Shown in pieces: positions 15,401-27,557 of a stretch of 64,000 bases of DNA (position 1 is the stretch's first letter; every line of letters starts with the position of its first letter). The DNA comes from Mugil cephalus. Lineage: Eukaryota; Chordata; Actinopteri; Mugiliformes; Mugilidae. The translations under genes were made by a program, and so were the position numbers. The stretch covers positions 16,623,913 to 16,687,912 of the forward strand of contig NC_061783.1 of NCBI RefSeq assembly GCF_022458985.1. The letters are read 5' to 3'. The notes under the pieces were generated by a model. It was not told where the DNA came from. It did no database searches and saw only the letters and a program-made list of their open reading frames with translations.

Positions 15401-16364
15401 CGTGATATAGTGCCATTTCGGTATTTTTCCCACCCCTACTGTTTAATCCTAGTGATCCGGTCATCTCCCAAAAGATAAACCTCAAGATAGGTGTACACAT
15501 CCAGCAGAGCTGTTGTTTAGTCACTCAGAAAAACAAAACTCAGAAACTCACAAGCCCGGATTCAGCAGCTCATAGTTATTCTATGTCATTCAAGGCGTCT
15601 CATGAAAGTATATTTAGCCACGGTACCACCCAGCTCCTCCCTTTATACTTAATCCGTATTGATCTATGTCATTTATTCGTCACGGCGTCCACTTTGTTTT
15701 CTTATATGGGTGTTGACATATATTATATGGGTGTTGACAGAGGCTCAAAAGCAACGTTTCTTGAACTAAAGTGACTAAATTATACTTGATTGCTGGTGTG
15801 TTCCCATCGTCTCTAATTATGGCTCACGTTAGAGTTGGAGCTGATAAATGCTGACAAACAGTTTTTACTGAAATCGCTGCAAAAAAAAAATGCATTGCAG
15901 TTTATACGAACTTCATGCAGCAGCAATTTTGAACTACACCTGTTAATGAAACACTATCATACCGAGATAATACCTGCAGGAACAGATTGTGAAATGAACA
16001 AACAGTTTGTGCAAAGACGTGTCACGGCCTGTGCGCCGTCGCTAGTTAAAGTCTGACTGACCGGGTCTGTGCACATGGCCTTGGCGTGCGAGGCGAGGGC
16101 GAGGAAGGCGAGGCCGTTGAAGATGACGCCGTTGAAGAGGCTGTAGACCACGTTCTTGGCGGGCAGCAGCATGACGAACACCACCACGAACTCGGCGTAG
16201 AAGACCAGGAACCAGGTGATGATGCCGCACACGATGCCGCAGCTGTCGCGGATGAACCACATGGTGTCGGCGCCGGTGCGGGGCGGAGGGGGGGCGCAGT
16301 GCTCGGGCCTCAGGTAGCCAGCTTGCCGCTCGATGTCCCTGGTGCGTTGCGCCGGGCTCTTCAT
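9455..16364 (-). CDS. zdhhc3: Palmitoyltransferase ZDHHC3 (Golgi DHHC zinc-finger S-acyltransferase)
   Basis: Six coding exons on the minus strand: 16364-16062, 13823-13699, 12984-12888, 12115-12034, 11842-11712 and 9613-9455. They sum to 897 nt, 298 residues plus TGA; human ZDHHC3 is 299. Exon 1 carries two membrane helices ([17 protein letters not shown] and the stretch around [12 protein letters not shown]). Exons 2-3 carry the Cys-rich domain ([16 protein letters not shown]) and the catalytic DHHC motif [14 protein letters not shown], with Cys156 as the predicted acyl-accepting residue. Exons 4-5 carry the third and fourth helices, followed by [13 protein letters not shown]. The last exon reads [15 protein letters not shown] and ends KYQYIV. 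The enzyme S-palmitoylates membrane and signalling proteins at the Golgi. ZDHHC7 is the closest alternative; the C-terminal tail and the exosc7/tmem42 neighbourhood favour ZDHHC3. Confidence 0.95.
10140..11320. repeat. Probable decayed DNA-transposon material in the last zdhhc3 intron
   Basis: The stretch holds fish-MITE-like words such as GCGTTTCCATTACCCC and its counterpart GTGCAATGGAAACAC, plus CTATGGCAACAGAG and CCATGGCAACGCACTGG. No intact reading frame or clear terminal repeat was found, so family and limits are uncertain. Confidence 0.25.
14558..15185 (+). mobile_element. Non-autonomous, decayed Tc1-like element in zdhhc3 intron 1
   Basis: Flanked by TA (14556-14557, 15186-15187) with short inverted ends reading CACTCACTGGCCACTTTA at the left and its reverse complement at 15160-15185. 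About 630 bp long. The interior keeps only a fragment of transposase ending [12 protein letters not shown], the region just before the catalytic Glu. Most of the gene is deleted. A second, longer relic of the same family lies at 41170-41873. Confidence 0.85.
15270..15440 (-). repeat. MITE-like repeat, minus-oriented copy
   Basis: The reverse complement matches part of the element at 18014-18302: the words CACCACTTTTTCTGTACAA and GCAATAAATTGGAA are shared, as is a terminus reading AGGGGTGGGAAAAATACC. Likely an hAT-type or similar MITE; the family is inferred only from the GGTGGG/CCCACCC ends. Confidence 0.45.
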
Positions 16365-16393
16365 CCTACAGCGGCCGTGGCTCCAACCGCATG
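16062..16393 (-). other. zdhhc3: zdhhc3 first coding exon, with spliced 5' leader
   Basis: On the minus strand a pyrimidine-rich tract ending CCCCTCGCAG (AG at 16395-16394) looks like a real acceptor. The exon would then begin at 16393 and carry 29 nt of leader before ATG 16364. This implies at least one upstream non-coding exon (see 20831-21250). Confidence 0.55.
16366..16392 (-). promoter_or_regulatory. Upstream ORF ending one base before the zdhhc3 start codon
   Basis: An ATG at 16392-16390 opens an eight-codon reading frame that stops at TAG 16368-16366, one base before the main ATG (16364). If the leader is used as inferred, this uORF would affect initiation by leaky scanning or reinitiation. 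Confidence 0.4.
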
Positions 16394-16396
16394 CTG

Positions 16397-19300
16397 CGAG
16401 GGGAGACGAGAGGCAGATGGAGAGGTGGAGGGGGGGCGCAGCGATGGGAAGAAAATGAAAGACGGAAAAAAAGGATTTAGAGAATAAGGATCCAAATCGT
16501 GCGTGGGTTGTTGTCACCTTGCAGTTTATAAATTCAGTTCATAAAACGTCAGAAAATATCCTCGAAAATGTCTTAATTGATTTATTTTGGCTGATACATA
16601 AGAGCTCGGCCTGCGTTGCTTTGATAGCAGCTAGAGCGGAGTCCCACAACAATTAAGAGTCGGTGTAAACGCACCAACAGAAGCAACTACATGATCCTCA
16701 AGGAATAAAAAGAAACACAGAACCTAATAAGACGGGATGAATCAGCAAATAAGGTTCGGGTGAATTCTCGGGAGGAGGAACGAACACGACTGGTCGGATC
16801 CCGTAAGTTCAAACAATCCACCTGGATTCCTCTCGCATTAAAGACATGAGAGAGTAATTCACCATCCGGCCTTAAAAGTGGAGAAAAAAAAATTCAACAA
16901 AACACCCCACGCAACAGTCCTGAACTGTACTGGGATTGAGTGTATCCACCTCTGTCTGGAGACGAGGCTCATGAATAAGCAATGGAGCAGGTCTGAGCGA
17001 GTGTAGATAAAAAGATGATGTGACTTCAAAGGGGCCAAAATGTCAGGAAAAAAAAAAAAAAAAACAAAAAAGGTCTGAGTATTATGTGCACATAAAACAG
17101 ACTGGAATAAAATCAGCTCCTTCCTGCAGGATGGTTAGACCCGGGCGCCACTCTCTCTACTGAAACACATTCATGAGTCTCACTTTCACTAGTGCGTCTG
17201 CATAAATTAGGGCTCGGCCAACGACTGTGGTGGTCCCAGAGGACATGAGCTTCATCAGGATGAAAACAATGTGACGTCATAAAACTAATGTTCAGCATCA
17301 CGTACGTATACCTGCATGCTAAGTGTGCTGCATTCAGTGGCAACTGGGAATATCCATCAGTGAAAGAAGTCAAAAATAAATGAATACAACCGGGAGAGAG
17401 AAGCCTTTATATGGATTAATGTCTTAACGTAGAGCGTGAACGTGAACACTGCTGCGTAGCTTCTTGACCTTTTTTCGCTACGCTTGTCACCATCAAGCAC
17501 CGTGGGAGTTGGGAGGAGGCCATGGGAGGCCATGTTGGAGATCCACTTTCATCAGGGATTACTGCAGGACGTGTGTTTTTCTCCAGTCAGTGCATTGTTC
17601 AGGTGCCTCTTTATGCCCCGTCTGTTTACATATAATCTTATTTTATTCTGTTATTTTGTTATATTAGTGTCTGATGTGACAATAAATAAAAATACAGTAT
17701 TTCTAATGAGCTCCTCCTCCATAAATTGCTGTTTATTTATGCATCTCTTAACACTACAGTAAATAATTACATCCTGGCTAGGAATATATGAATATAACTG
17801 ATTTTTGGGGGGTTTTTTTGCATGATTTTAAGTTTATTTTAAATATGAAGGAGTGGGACGAAGTATAATTTATAAACTTCCAAGCCTTCTCCGTGTCTAA
17901 ATATATCTAGACACAATGCCTGATACTTTGATTTTGACTTAGATTTAGTTTCATACGTTGAATTGAATAAAGATAAATCTAATTTACATATTCACATAAC
18001 ACAATAATATCAAATAGGAGTGGGAAGAAATATCGATATGGCAACATATCGCAAACGACCGGACCTCCACCACCACTTTTTCTGTACAAGTGCAATAAAT
18101 TGGAAGTGGATCATTTGGATTATTATTGTTTTTTTTACTCAGTTTGTCCACTGTCATCTGATGTACATGTAAGCTGCATTTCAAATTTCTCTGTGAACTA
18201 AGTAGAATATTGCGATATCATAATATCACAATAATGTATCGTATCGTGACTCAAGTATCGTGATACGCATCGTATCGTGAAGTCCTTGCTAATGCCCACC
18301 CATAAAACAAACACACATACAAATATATATAAGTGTATACAAACATATACAAATATATGTGTAATATAAACGTACAACTTCACATACAGTACGTACACCC
18401 ATACACAGACAAAAAACAAAAAAAAAAAGAAGGGGCATTATAAATAAAAATAAATGCAATGTCCTCCTAACATTTAGTTCTACCCAACACCTCCATCATC
18501 CCTGTACCTCTTGAAAATAGTGTATGTATTTAATATATTTAGATAGACAATTTAAAGGATAGCTATTAATAGTCCTGACAGTAGAATATATTCACATTAA
18601 TATATGGTAACAGAAAAATATAATGTTTACATGACAAGATTTTCCTGTCAGTTTTTGTGAAGTTAAAAAAAAAAAAAAAATCTGTTTTCGTGTAGCTTTT
18701 GATCACATTTTTTATTTCCTATAGGCTGGTGGGATGGTTAATGACCATAACCTGAAGCCCCCTCAGCCCGTTGGTGCACAAACTGAAGTCGTGTTTACTT
18801 TGAAGTCTTCGCCCGCAGTTTGTATCTAGTACGCATCTGACTCATCACATCCGAGATCAAGTCGAACTAGTTTCGGTGGGGGGGTCGGCGCTTGATAAAA
18901 AAGCTGCTAGTGTCATTGTTAACTGCAACAGTGTTAACCAATAAATGCAGATAGAAACCAGAGTGAATGTATATTAAAGAAAGGCCTGGAGTGAAACTAA
19001 CTGCTGAACCAGACCTCATTAAGTCAATGGCTTCTTTTTTAGAGCGACTCTTACGATTTATCCCAATGAATGACTGTTTTTTTTTTTTTTTCCACAATGA
19101 AACCCACTGTCTGACTTGATTGTGCTTAGATACACAGAGCAACGCCTTCTCTAAATGAGTCAACTGAAAGAAAAAGGGTACAAGTGGAAGAGGTTCTGGC
19201 CTCACGGCGATCTAAGATTACAGACGTGAAAATGTATCCGCGAGCTCGGTGTAAAATGTACGCAGCGCGTTCAATCAATCATTTATGGGTATGTTCAATA

Positions 19301-20830
19301 CCCTGCTGCTTTGAGAAGTGAGCGAGCGGTGGCAGCAACTGATGGCAGCATGAGGTGTGGACAGATCTGATCTGACCTCCTGTTGAGATAAGCGGTGAGG
19401 GAGATACTGTGGTTTAACTTTGGCGCTAATCTTGATCGGTTAATTCCTCTACAGGATAATCAACAAAAGGCACAGATTGACATGGATATGAATGATACTC
19501 TTCCACCATTTAGTTTGAAATGAGACTGAAACTTCTGAACAGGTAGAGGAATTTATTGCGTAACCAGATCACCAGGAAGTTAAACGAGCAACCGGTGCCC
19601 AAACCTGAAAGTGATTTGATTTAATGGTGAGTGAAGACACAGATATGAGCCGAATCTGTAAATTAATTCATCTAACGTTTAGATTTTTTGATATTCAATA
19701 AAAAACATGTTTAGAGAAAATCCAGAAATCATCTTTGGCTGCGGCCCTGGAGTCATTTTTAGTGAGCAAATGATAATTTTAACTATCAATCAACCTAATT
19801 GATCGATTAATATTTAAACTATTTAAAATCTAAGATCTGTTCAGGCCAATCTATTTAATAATTTAATGTCTAAAGTGATACAACTGCACAAAACAAATTA
19901 ACTTAGAATAGCAACGACTCACAAGTGACTTGAGTTAAGGTTTATTTCAATGCTACTTATCTGCAAATTCTGTATAAATATACAGATTTCTATACAGATA
20001 TCTAAAAGTTAGTTCATATGTCTTGAATTATGTTAAAAGCACAGTACAACCCTCAACCTTTGCCAATATAGCTTCGGATGCATCAAACACTTATGTATGT
20101 ATACATTATTTTGTACATATAATTGTAGTGTTTAGACGCATCTGTTTCATTAAAGATATATCGGTTCCTACTAGTTACACAATATTTTTAAGTTAGGTTT
20201 ACCAGTAACTAACAATCTATTCTATTGTTTGAAACAGTTTAGATTGTAAAAAATACTCATATAATTCTACAAAGTCTATGTTTACATCCTAAAATGTCTT
20301 GATTTCTCTAATCTAATATCTAAAATCAGAGGTTAATGAGCTGTGATCACAGAAGACAAAGAATCTTGGACAAATATCGGCAGATGAAAGACACAAAAGA
20401 TGGCAGCTGATTCGTTCCCAGTGTAGGTTATTAATAGATCACTCATTGTGGTTGTTGTTGGTTTAGTTTAACACACAAACAAGAAGAAGACAAGAATATG
20501 TTGAATAACTTGATCTGCGTCTGTGCACATGTGTCCAGGACTCAGTTTTAAGGAGCCTGGTTTTAAGCTTCCCTCCTTAAAGATGGGTCAACACAATGAC
20601 AGGCAGTTATTATAACATTAATTAAGTGGACGTAATAAATTAACCGGAGGAAGGTGTACTGTAGAAGTCATGAAGCCTACCAGGAAGTTGACTCAGGCAG
20701 CTGGAGCAGAGCAGGATGTTTGTAGGTGGCAGCTGGAAACACTTTAAATGCTCATAATAAAACACTTATACATATATATATATACACACACACAACCAGA
20801 GTCATTTTCCCACTGGTTTAGACAGCCTAC
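16397..20830. other. Probable zdhhc3 5' intron, no coding exon seen
   Basis: No supported gene. Contains polyA runs (17048-17064, 18666-18680), a MITE-like repeat (18014-18302), TA/AC-rich simple sequence (18320-18430) and AT-rich unique sequence. It would be intronic if the non-coding exon at 20831-21250 is real. Confidence 0.4.
18014..18302 (+). repeat. MITE-like repeat, plus-oriented copy
   Basis: Begins AGGAGTGGGAAGAAATATCG and ends near CTAATGCCCACCCATA, giving imperfect GTGGG/CCCAC ends. The interior includes a run of TATCGTGATACG-type words. It shares its central block with 15270-15440 in inverted orientation. Confidence 0.5.
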
Positions 20831-21250
20831 CTCGCTCTCTCCGCCTGTCAACCAAAGTTTCTTGAAGTCCTCACGTAGTTTTGAGCCTAAGGGAGTTCAA
20901 ACTCAGGGACCTGGGAGCTCCTGTCCGCCCCTCCGCTGCCTTCGGTTAGCTCAATCCCGGCTAACCGCACTGATATCCGGGCAGCCGCTCTCGAGGGTTC
21001 CGCTTTCGCTTCGGTTTCGACGAGGTGTTAATTCGCTTAATAAGATGCTAACTAAAGCCGGAGGGGGGGGGGGACGGGTGAGGCTTGGCACTGTGCTCCG
21101 GTGGTTGCTAGTACTCGGTTAGATCCAGAAAGCTCTGCAGGCGGCAGGACAACACAACGCAGATCCAACCAGGAAGTAAGATACCACCTTCTGTCTGAGG
21201 GAGGCTGAAGCCCTGAGTCTGGTCTGTCAGGTACACTTTCATTCAGGCGC
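20831..21250 (-). promoter_or_regulatory. CpG-rich segment, candidate promoter and non-coding first exon of zdhhc3
   Basis: This is the only CpG-dense block between zdhhc3 and exosc7 (for example GCAGCCGCTCTCGAGGG and TTCGCTTCGGTTTCGACG). On the minus strand it ends in a good donor, GAGCGAG|GTAGGC, with the last exon base at 20831. That suits a non-coding exon spliced to the acceptor at 16394. The start of transcription is not identified. A G run lies at 21062-21074. Confidence 0.4.
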
Positions 21251-21259
21251 TTCAATTAA

Positions 21260-22840
21260 ACTGCACAATGAGCCAACATACTACTCTTGTTTTCTTCTTC
21301 TTTGCACCACTTCTAAAAAGCAAGCATAACATAATATTCTCAACATGTGAATGTTTATATCATCTTATCATAAAGAAACCTTTAAAAAATATAAATATAT
21401 ATATTAGGGGTGCTGGAGACAGCCCATGATTCTCAAGATAAAATATCACAGAATTAACTCTTATGCCATTACACACAATAATATGAGTTAGTTGTATCCT
21501 TAGAGGTGATTATCCATCTGCTTCACCTTTTTTTTTTTTTTTTTGCTTTGAGACTTACACGTAGAGGTCACGAGGAAATGTGTACAACACATTTCTGTTG
21601 TAGCTTGTTGATGAATAAAAATCTTATCATATCAATCAATCATGTCTTTCAAAATGTGCAAGGGTGTGTTGGTGTAGTTTTCGTTTGCCAATACCAAATC
21701 ATTCTGTTTCTTTAACGGTTCTTTCATTCATTTATTTATCTATAATAATAATTTTCTAAGGAATCTAAATAGTGTGGTATCTGTGTATTGGGTCTTATCC
21801 ATCAATATGATTGTGTATATATTATTATTACAATTTTTTTCTGATGTGGCAGCAATGTACTTCTGTAGTTTTGCTATGAGGTAAAAGCTCTATTAAATAT
21901 AAACATATGTTAATACTTTCATTACTTTCAAATCAAATCATATCAAAACCTGTGATTGTTATTATTGTATTATTTATTAATTTTACCCGTCCAGTTGTCT
22001 TTTTGTTAGTCTGACTGTTAAAGGAGGCATTAAGTATCCTGGGAAGGTCTTCAAACCAGCAAAAAAGAAAAATAAACGTTTTCATTATCAGAGAAATGTC
22101 AGAAAAACAAAATTAGACACACTGTGTGGCCTATTCAGTCAATCAGCATGGCCTGTGTTATTATTTATTTATTTATGCCACTGGTACAATCTGTAGTTGT
22201 ATGACAAAATTTGATTGATTTATGACCAGACGGGGTTCAATTATGAGACCAGGGCTTCTCTTTTTGACACACGATAACCAAGTTAAGTTCTGCTTGCTCA
22301 AAATATACAACACGTCCAGGCATGGTCTGCTCGAAGGCTGCAGCCCACTACCCCAACTGTACATGCTACTGCGTGAAGGAATGGACGGGTCATACAGTGG
22401 GAACATACTTTCCCCTTGGGGATTAAATCTGTAAAAAATCTTATTATTATAATTATTATATGGTCAAAACTTCCTGAAAGTCTAAACTGAGGGCTAATCC
22501 CCAGAATCTTACTTATAATTCAATGCACAGTTATCGCAGCACTGCAGCATCACACTTAAATCCATCATATTTAAGACAGAAAGTAGTATATGATCTGTTA
22601 AAACTGGCCCAGGGTCTGTGAAAGAACAATATTAGCAGCAAACAAACCCCCTTTATACATCAGTACAAGATGCACGTAGATAAAATTGACAGACAGTATT
22701 TTAGAGGAAGAAAATGTAAACGTAGAATGTTTGAAGAGAAATATGCCAGAATAAGTTATGTTTAATTTAAAAACAATAAAAACGAGTGTGTATTTTTAAA
22801 TAAAACTACCGGGAGACGATTGTTTTGTGTCGTCTACTTT
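21260..22840. other. Intergenic stretch before exosc7, nothing recognised
   Basis: AT-rich sequence with a T run (21527-21544) and short simple repeats. No exon, RNA gene or transposon end was recognised. Confidence 0.4.
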
Positions 22841-22843
22841 TGA

Positions 22844-22850
22844 TGACGTA
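22844..22850 (+). promoter_or_regulatory. CRE/ATF-like half site upstream of exosc7
   Basis: TGACGTA lies 46 bp before the exosc7 start codon. It is plausible as a proximal promoter element of a housekeeping gene; single-motif evidence only. Confidence 0.3.
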
Positions 22851-22895
22851 GAAGTCGAGCGACAGACACACGCGTGGGAAAAGTGTTAATACAAT

Positions 22896-25638
22896 ATGGC
22901 AACAGTGCAAGTTAGCGAGGCAGAGAAAGTCTACATCTTACATGGCATAAGGGTAAGTTTTTAACAAATACTCCACCCAGTGATGGTTGTTGAATTTTCT
23001 CTATAAATGTCACCGGAGTCATTTAGCTTCCAGCTAAGGCTAGTGCCAAGCTAGCTCCGTTCGCACTAGCATCCTGTGTCAGTATGTTTTTCCTGGTCAT
23101 CAGGACGACTTACGAGTGGATGGAAGGGGCTGCGAGGACTACAGACACATGGAAATAGAGACTGATGTGGTGTCCAACACAGACGGATCAGCCAAAGTCA
23201 CTCTGGTAATGACAAGCGTCAGCATATGCAGAAGAAGTCCTGCAACATGTTGGCTTGTTTTCAGTCAAAGAAGATGCTCAAAAACATCTGTCACATCATG
23301 TCAAACGCCTCCTGCTGCACACACATACACTGAATTATTACTTATACGAGCCTGTTTAATGTCTACTGGGTCCTTTATTGTGAAATAATTAGGACTGACA
23401 GACTAACTTTTAATTTCTTAAAGGGGCACACGGCAGTTTTAGTTGGGATTAAGGCTGAGATTGGAAAACCGAGGCCCATGCTGCCAAACGAAGGCTACTT
23501 GGAGTTCTTTGTTGACTGGTAGGTGTTTTGTTTATTGTCTTGTGTCAAATAAGAATGAGTAGATTTAAGAAACTGGGCTTAGTTTATAGGCTTGGCCATA
23601 AATGTGTTATCAAAACAACTTGCACTCTTGTATACAACTAGTTAGTGATAATAAATATTACTTTCTAGTGTTGACGTGATCTATGATCATGATGTATGAT
23701 GATATTTTCCACATTTTCCACATTTTCGCTAATGTCCAAAAAAATAGAGTGTTGTAAAAATCACATCTACTGTAGTGACTTTGTTGTGCTACTTTTTTAT
23801 TGGATACCCTGCCACTAGGAGGTGCTGTTGTATTGTCTCCTCTGTATAAGCCTCGACCTATCCCACTAGGTGTGGACTCCTTGTTGGAGTAAATATTATG
23901 ATACTACAAAAAAACATGATTATTTTTCCCCACCTCCTCTACCTCACTTCTCTCCCATTACAGCAAGAAGAAATGTGTTTTTTCAAAATGATCCTCTCTC
24001 ACCTCACAAGTTGGTCGTCTTGCTTTCCCTCGTTCTGTCGCTAGTTCGGCCAATGCAACCCCCGAGTTTGAAGGCAGAGGAGGCGAGGAGCTGGGGACGG
24101 AGCTGAGTAACACCCTCTACAAAGTCTTCAACAACAAACACAGTGTGGATCTGAAGAGCCTCTGTATCAGTGCTGGAGAGCACTGCTGGGTGCTGTACGT
24201 GGATGTACTGGTGAGCGGTAGCATCTGATTCTGGCTTCACAAAGCTACAATCCCACTCTCATTTTTTGTGTATATGCTGCACATATTGACTATTGCTTCT
24301 TGTTCGTTTAAATACATGAACGAATTTGAGGAATGACCTATCAAAAGTGATTTTCCTTTTGAATCGTTTGTTTAATTTCACTTCACTGTATGATGCCAGG
24401 CTTATCATAAATTCAGCGTGGCCTTTAAGGGCATCAAAAACAGTTGGTTGATTAAACAGAAAATTAATCTAAAGTTATTTTGATTTTCAACTCAAACCAA
24501 AGATTCTGTTTTCATCTCCTTAATGTCTTTTTCCTTCTACTGTAATAAATGTGATATATCTCTGTTTAGGATGCTAAAATAAGACATTTTAAGACATAAC
24601 CTAAGTCTCTGGGAATTAACACAGTGCTTATTAATTGACAGAGAGCCTAATTGACAGATTAATGTACCATAATATTAATTAGTTGTATCCCTAGATTATC
24701 TATGAGACATATAGAATTCACAAGAAAATATATACAACACATGACAGCTTGTATGATAAGAAATGTTAACTCATCTGAAATAACTCTCACGTTGTCACGC
24801 TTCCGCAGCTCCTGCAGTGCGACGGAAACTTGTACGATGCCATCTCGGTCGCTATCAAGGCGGCTCTCTTCAACACAAAGTCAGTATTTGTTTGGTTGTA
24901 TGATTGTCTCTCTAAATCAAAGCTGTCCCTTCATTCCTCTGAATGGCTTGTTGTATTTAAACACTAAATTATTCTGTGATCTGAAATTGTGATCCGACAG
25001 GATTCCCAGAGTCCACATATCAGCTGACGAGGAAGGAGGGAAGGAAATCGAGCTGTCCGACGACCCTTACGACTGCATGAGGCTCAACGTAGAAAACGTT
25101 CCCTGTATTGTGACCTTGTGCAAGGTGAGCTCGGTTGCCAATACTCTGAAGTGAAGACTGTTATGAAACACAAAGAGAAACACATATGGGCTTACTGCTT
25201 TTCGTGCAGGTGGGTCACCGGCACGTGGTGGACGCGACTCTGCAGGAGAAAGCCTGCTCTGTGGCGAGCCTCATCATCTCTGTCACGCACAAGGGCACGG
25301 TCACCTGCACGAGGAAGGTGGGCGGAGGCAGCCTGGATCCGGAGAGCATCTTTGAAATGACAGAGGTGAGTCGGGGCCTCCTCCTCAGCCATCTGGCCTC
25401 CTCTCACCGCGTGCACGATTTTATTTTTGTCACCTTAACTGAAAAACAGACGCATTTGACTTTGACCTAATAGAGACAAAGGTTGTTATCTCATCTGGAG
25501 AAAAAGCTGCAGACAGTATTTCTTTGTCTGCAGGCGGGAAAACGAGTCGGGAAGGCCCTTCACGCTCCGCTCATGAAGCTGCTGCAGCAGGAAGAGAGTC
25601 TGGGGAACAAGAGACAGAAAGTCGGCTTTCTTGGTTAG
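22896..25638 (+). CDS. exosc7: Exosome complex component RRP42 (EXOSC7)
   Basis: Eight exons: 22896-22952, 23104-23205, 23424-23518, 24045-24210, 24809-24879, 25001-25124, 25210-25365 and 25534-25638. They total 876 nt, 291 residues plus TAG, the same length as human EXOSC7. The start ATG opens MATVQVSEAEKVYILHGIR; the following exon gives DDLRVDGRGCEDYR. Later blocks include LPNEGYLEFFVDCSANATPE, LCISAGEHCWVLYVDVL, IELSDDPYDCMRL, RHVVDATLQEKACS and GSLDPESIFEM, and the protein ends RQKVGFLG. The protein has the RNase PH fold and forms part of the six-subunit ring of the nuclear and cytoplasmic RNA exosome. It is structural and is not catalytic in animals. All splice junctions are GT/AG and in frame. 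Confidence 0.97.
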
Positions 25639-25675
25639 CTGATTTTACAGCTAGTGTTTACATGTATAATTTTCT

Positions 25676-25681
25676 AATAAA
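25676..25681 (+). terminator. exosc7 polyadenylation signal
   Basis: AATAAA 38 bp after the stop codon, followed by a GT-rich stretch at 25700-25740. A very short 3' UTR is implied. Confidence 0.7.
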
Positions 25682-25744
25682 GTGTTTAATTTGTACACCA
25701 TGTGAGTCTGTGTGTTTTTAATTGGGGTGGGGGGTACTGTCAAT

Positions 25745-27500
25745 ACACTGTACAGTCTGCATAGATTTAAGGGGGTTTATAGTCGTCGTTATCCCAAAAG
25801 GTAGGTAGTCATCTAAAGGGAACCCCCTTTATTATTTTTATTCAATGACGCCCCCAACAGTTACTTGGTTTCCCTGTCCTTACAGTGCACCCTTGTTCTT
25901 AAATGAGTCGGGTGTAAATATCTTGTATGGGAAAAGTTTTAGCTGTATCATCTCAATGATTTTAGACATATTCATTCTAGACCCCTTCATGGCCTATGTC
26001 ACTGTGACGTCACAATGTTAGCTGGAGGCAAAACAGAGGGACGCTAAAGGCTAACACTCAGTTTTAACTGTGAAAATGTCGTCTTGCCACATTTTCGGTG
26101 CTAAAACCGAAAAAATCAGAAACACTAAAAACACTGATTAAAAGAAAGGATTGAGAGTCAGACATCAACAACGAGCACACTTCATATCAGGTCAGATTAA
26201 TATGTAATGCATCATCAGTTACGTTAAGTTAATCCTTATTTAGGGGATTCTTGTCATATGTATATGCTAATGCTAACCACTAGGTAACGCAACATTGGTT
26301 GCATGTTTCAGGGGTGTCCAAGCAGAAGTTGCATTTACTACGTTTCCCTCCACAGTGGCTCCACTTACATCTTGTGATATCTTTGTTGGAGAGGCTTCAC
26401 TTGATAAAGACAGACCAGATTTCGTCCCCTCTGTCAAATCTTTTGGTCAAATCTTCCATCCAGTGAGTGAGAGTGTAGGGGTCAGTGAATACAGTCTCAT
26501 CAGTCAGAGTCAACTTTTTGAAATAACGCTCACGGTCTCAGGGAGTGAGTGTATTCTCTAAAATATGCGTTTTATTTATACTTGACCAAACAGTCCATTG
26601 AAATATGGTAACCGCTGTTTACAGGCTATAGTGTTTCAGATATGTTGCATCCAGTTAAGCCCTGCCCCTCAAAAAAACAGCACATTGAACCGTGAAGGGG
26701 TCTATTAAAGTTGGGTAACACCTATTATTATTAACAGAAACTATATATTTACACCAAATTCCATATTTTAACCTACAATTTTGTAAAACTTCACAGTATC
26801 CTGGTGTTCTCTCATAATGTTTTTTATATTTCAGTAAACTGATTTTATAGACTTGAAAGTGGTGACTTTCCAGACCCGAAATCAGTTGTGTACTATCACT
26901 GCAGCACTGCAACAGCCTGGTCAGTTGTGTTTGCCACGTGTCAGCCGAGACAATTGTGTGAAGTGGAAGTCTTAAAGAAAGTCCAGATGTGACTCTGGAT
27001 CGTGTCCACTCTTTCCTCGGTCTGTAGCAGGGTGTGTGCAGAGACGGAGAGGAAACCGGTCCAAAACAAACTCCTATTTATGGCCTAAGTTTCGGGCGCA
27101 GAGTTTGAAACTGAAAAAGCTCTTCATCTGTTTTATGCACTGATAATAAATAAGAGAGAGATTTTTAAGTCTCGTCTTTGCCAAAAACACTTGGAAAATT
27201 AAAAAAATCTTAGCTTCTCAAAGCTCAAGACTTCTCAAAACGTTTCTGGCCAACTTTTCGGAAAGAAAGTTTCTTGTGAGCCAAAAAAACAAACTGTAAC
27301 CAAGTTATTTAGGCTTTTATGCAACAGAGGAGTCGGCGTCACCTGGATGAGCTGCAGAGGAGTTACGTCATGGCTGCTTTTACAATGCCTCGCCCTGTCT
27401 GCTGGTCTCCACCTGTTGGACTGTTATTCCACACAAACAGCAGTTTTGGTCGTCTGAATTTTTCCCCTGTTCAGAGAGATGAGAGGGAGGGTGTGAGAGG
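25745..27500. other. Intergenic stretch exosc7-clec3b, no gene seen
   Basis: No supported exon. Between 26060 and 26570 there are weak coding-like scraps, but no continuous frame. The 50 bp before the clec3b start contain GGATAAATG at about 27507, a poor TATA-like match. Confidence 0.4.
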
Positions 27501-27557
27501 GAGGCGGATAAATGTGAGCGTCCACGTTGGAGCAGCCTCATTCAACAAGGTCACACC

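Noticed and set aside
20748-21122. 124-residue frame in the CpG-rich block
   Set aside because: Composition-driven; the block is better explained as a promoter/non-coding exon on the other strand.
26060-26570. Possible THAP-type transposon remnant (MSSCHIFGAKT, then ASLDKDRPDFVPS)
   Set aside because: The pieces are only vaguely THAP-like and no continuous frame or terminal repeat supports it.
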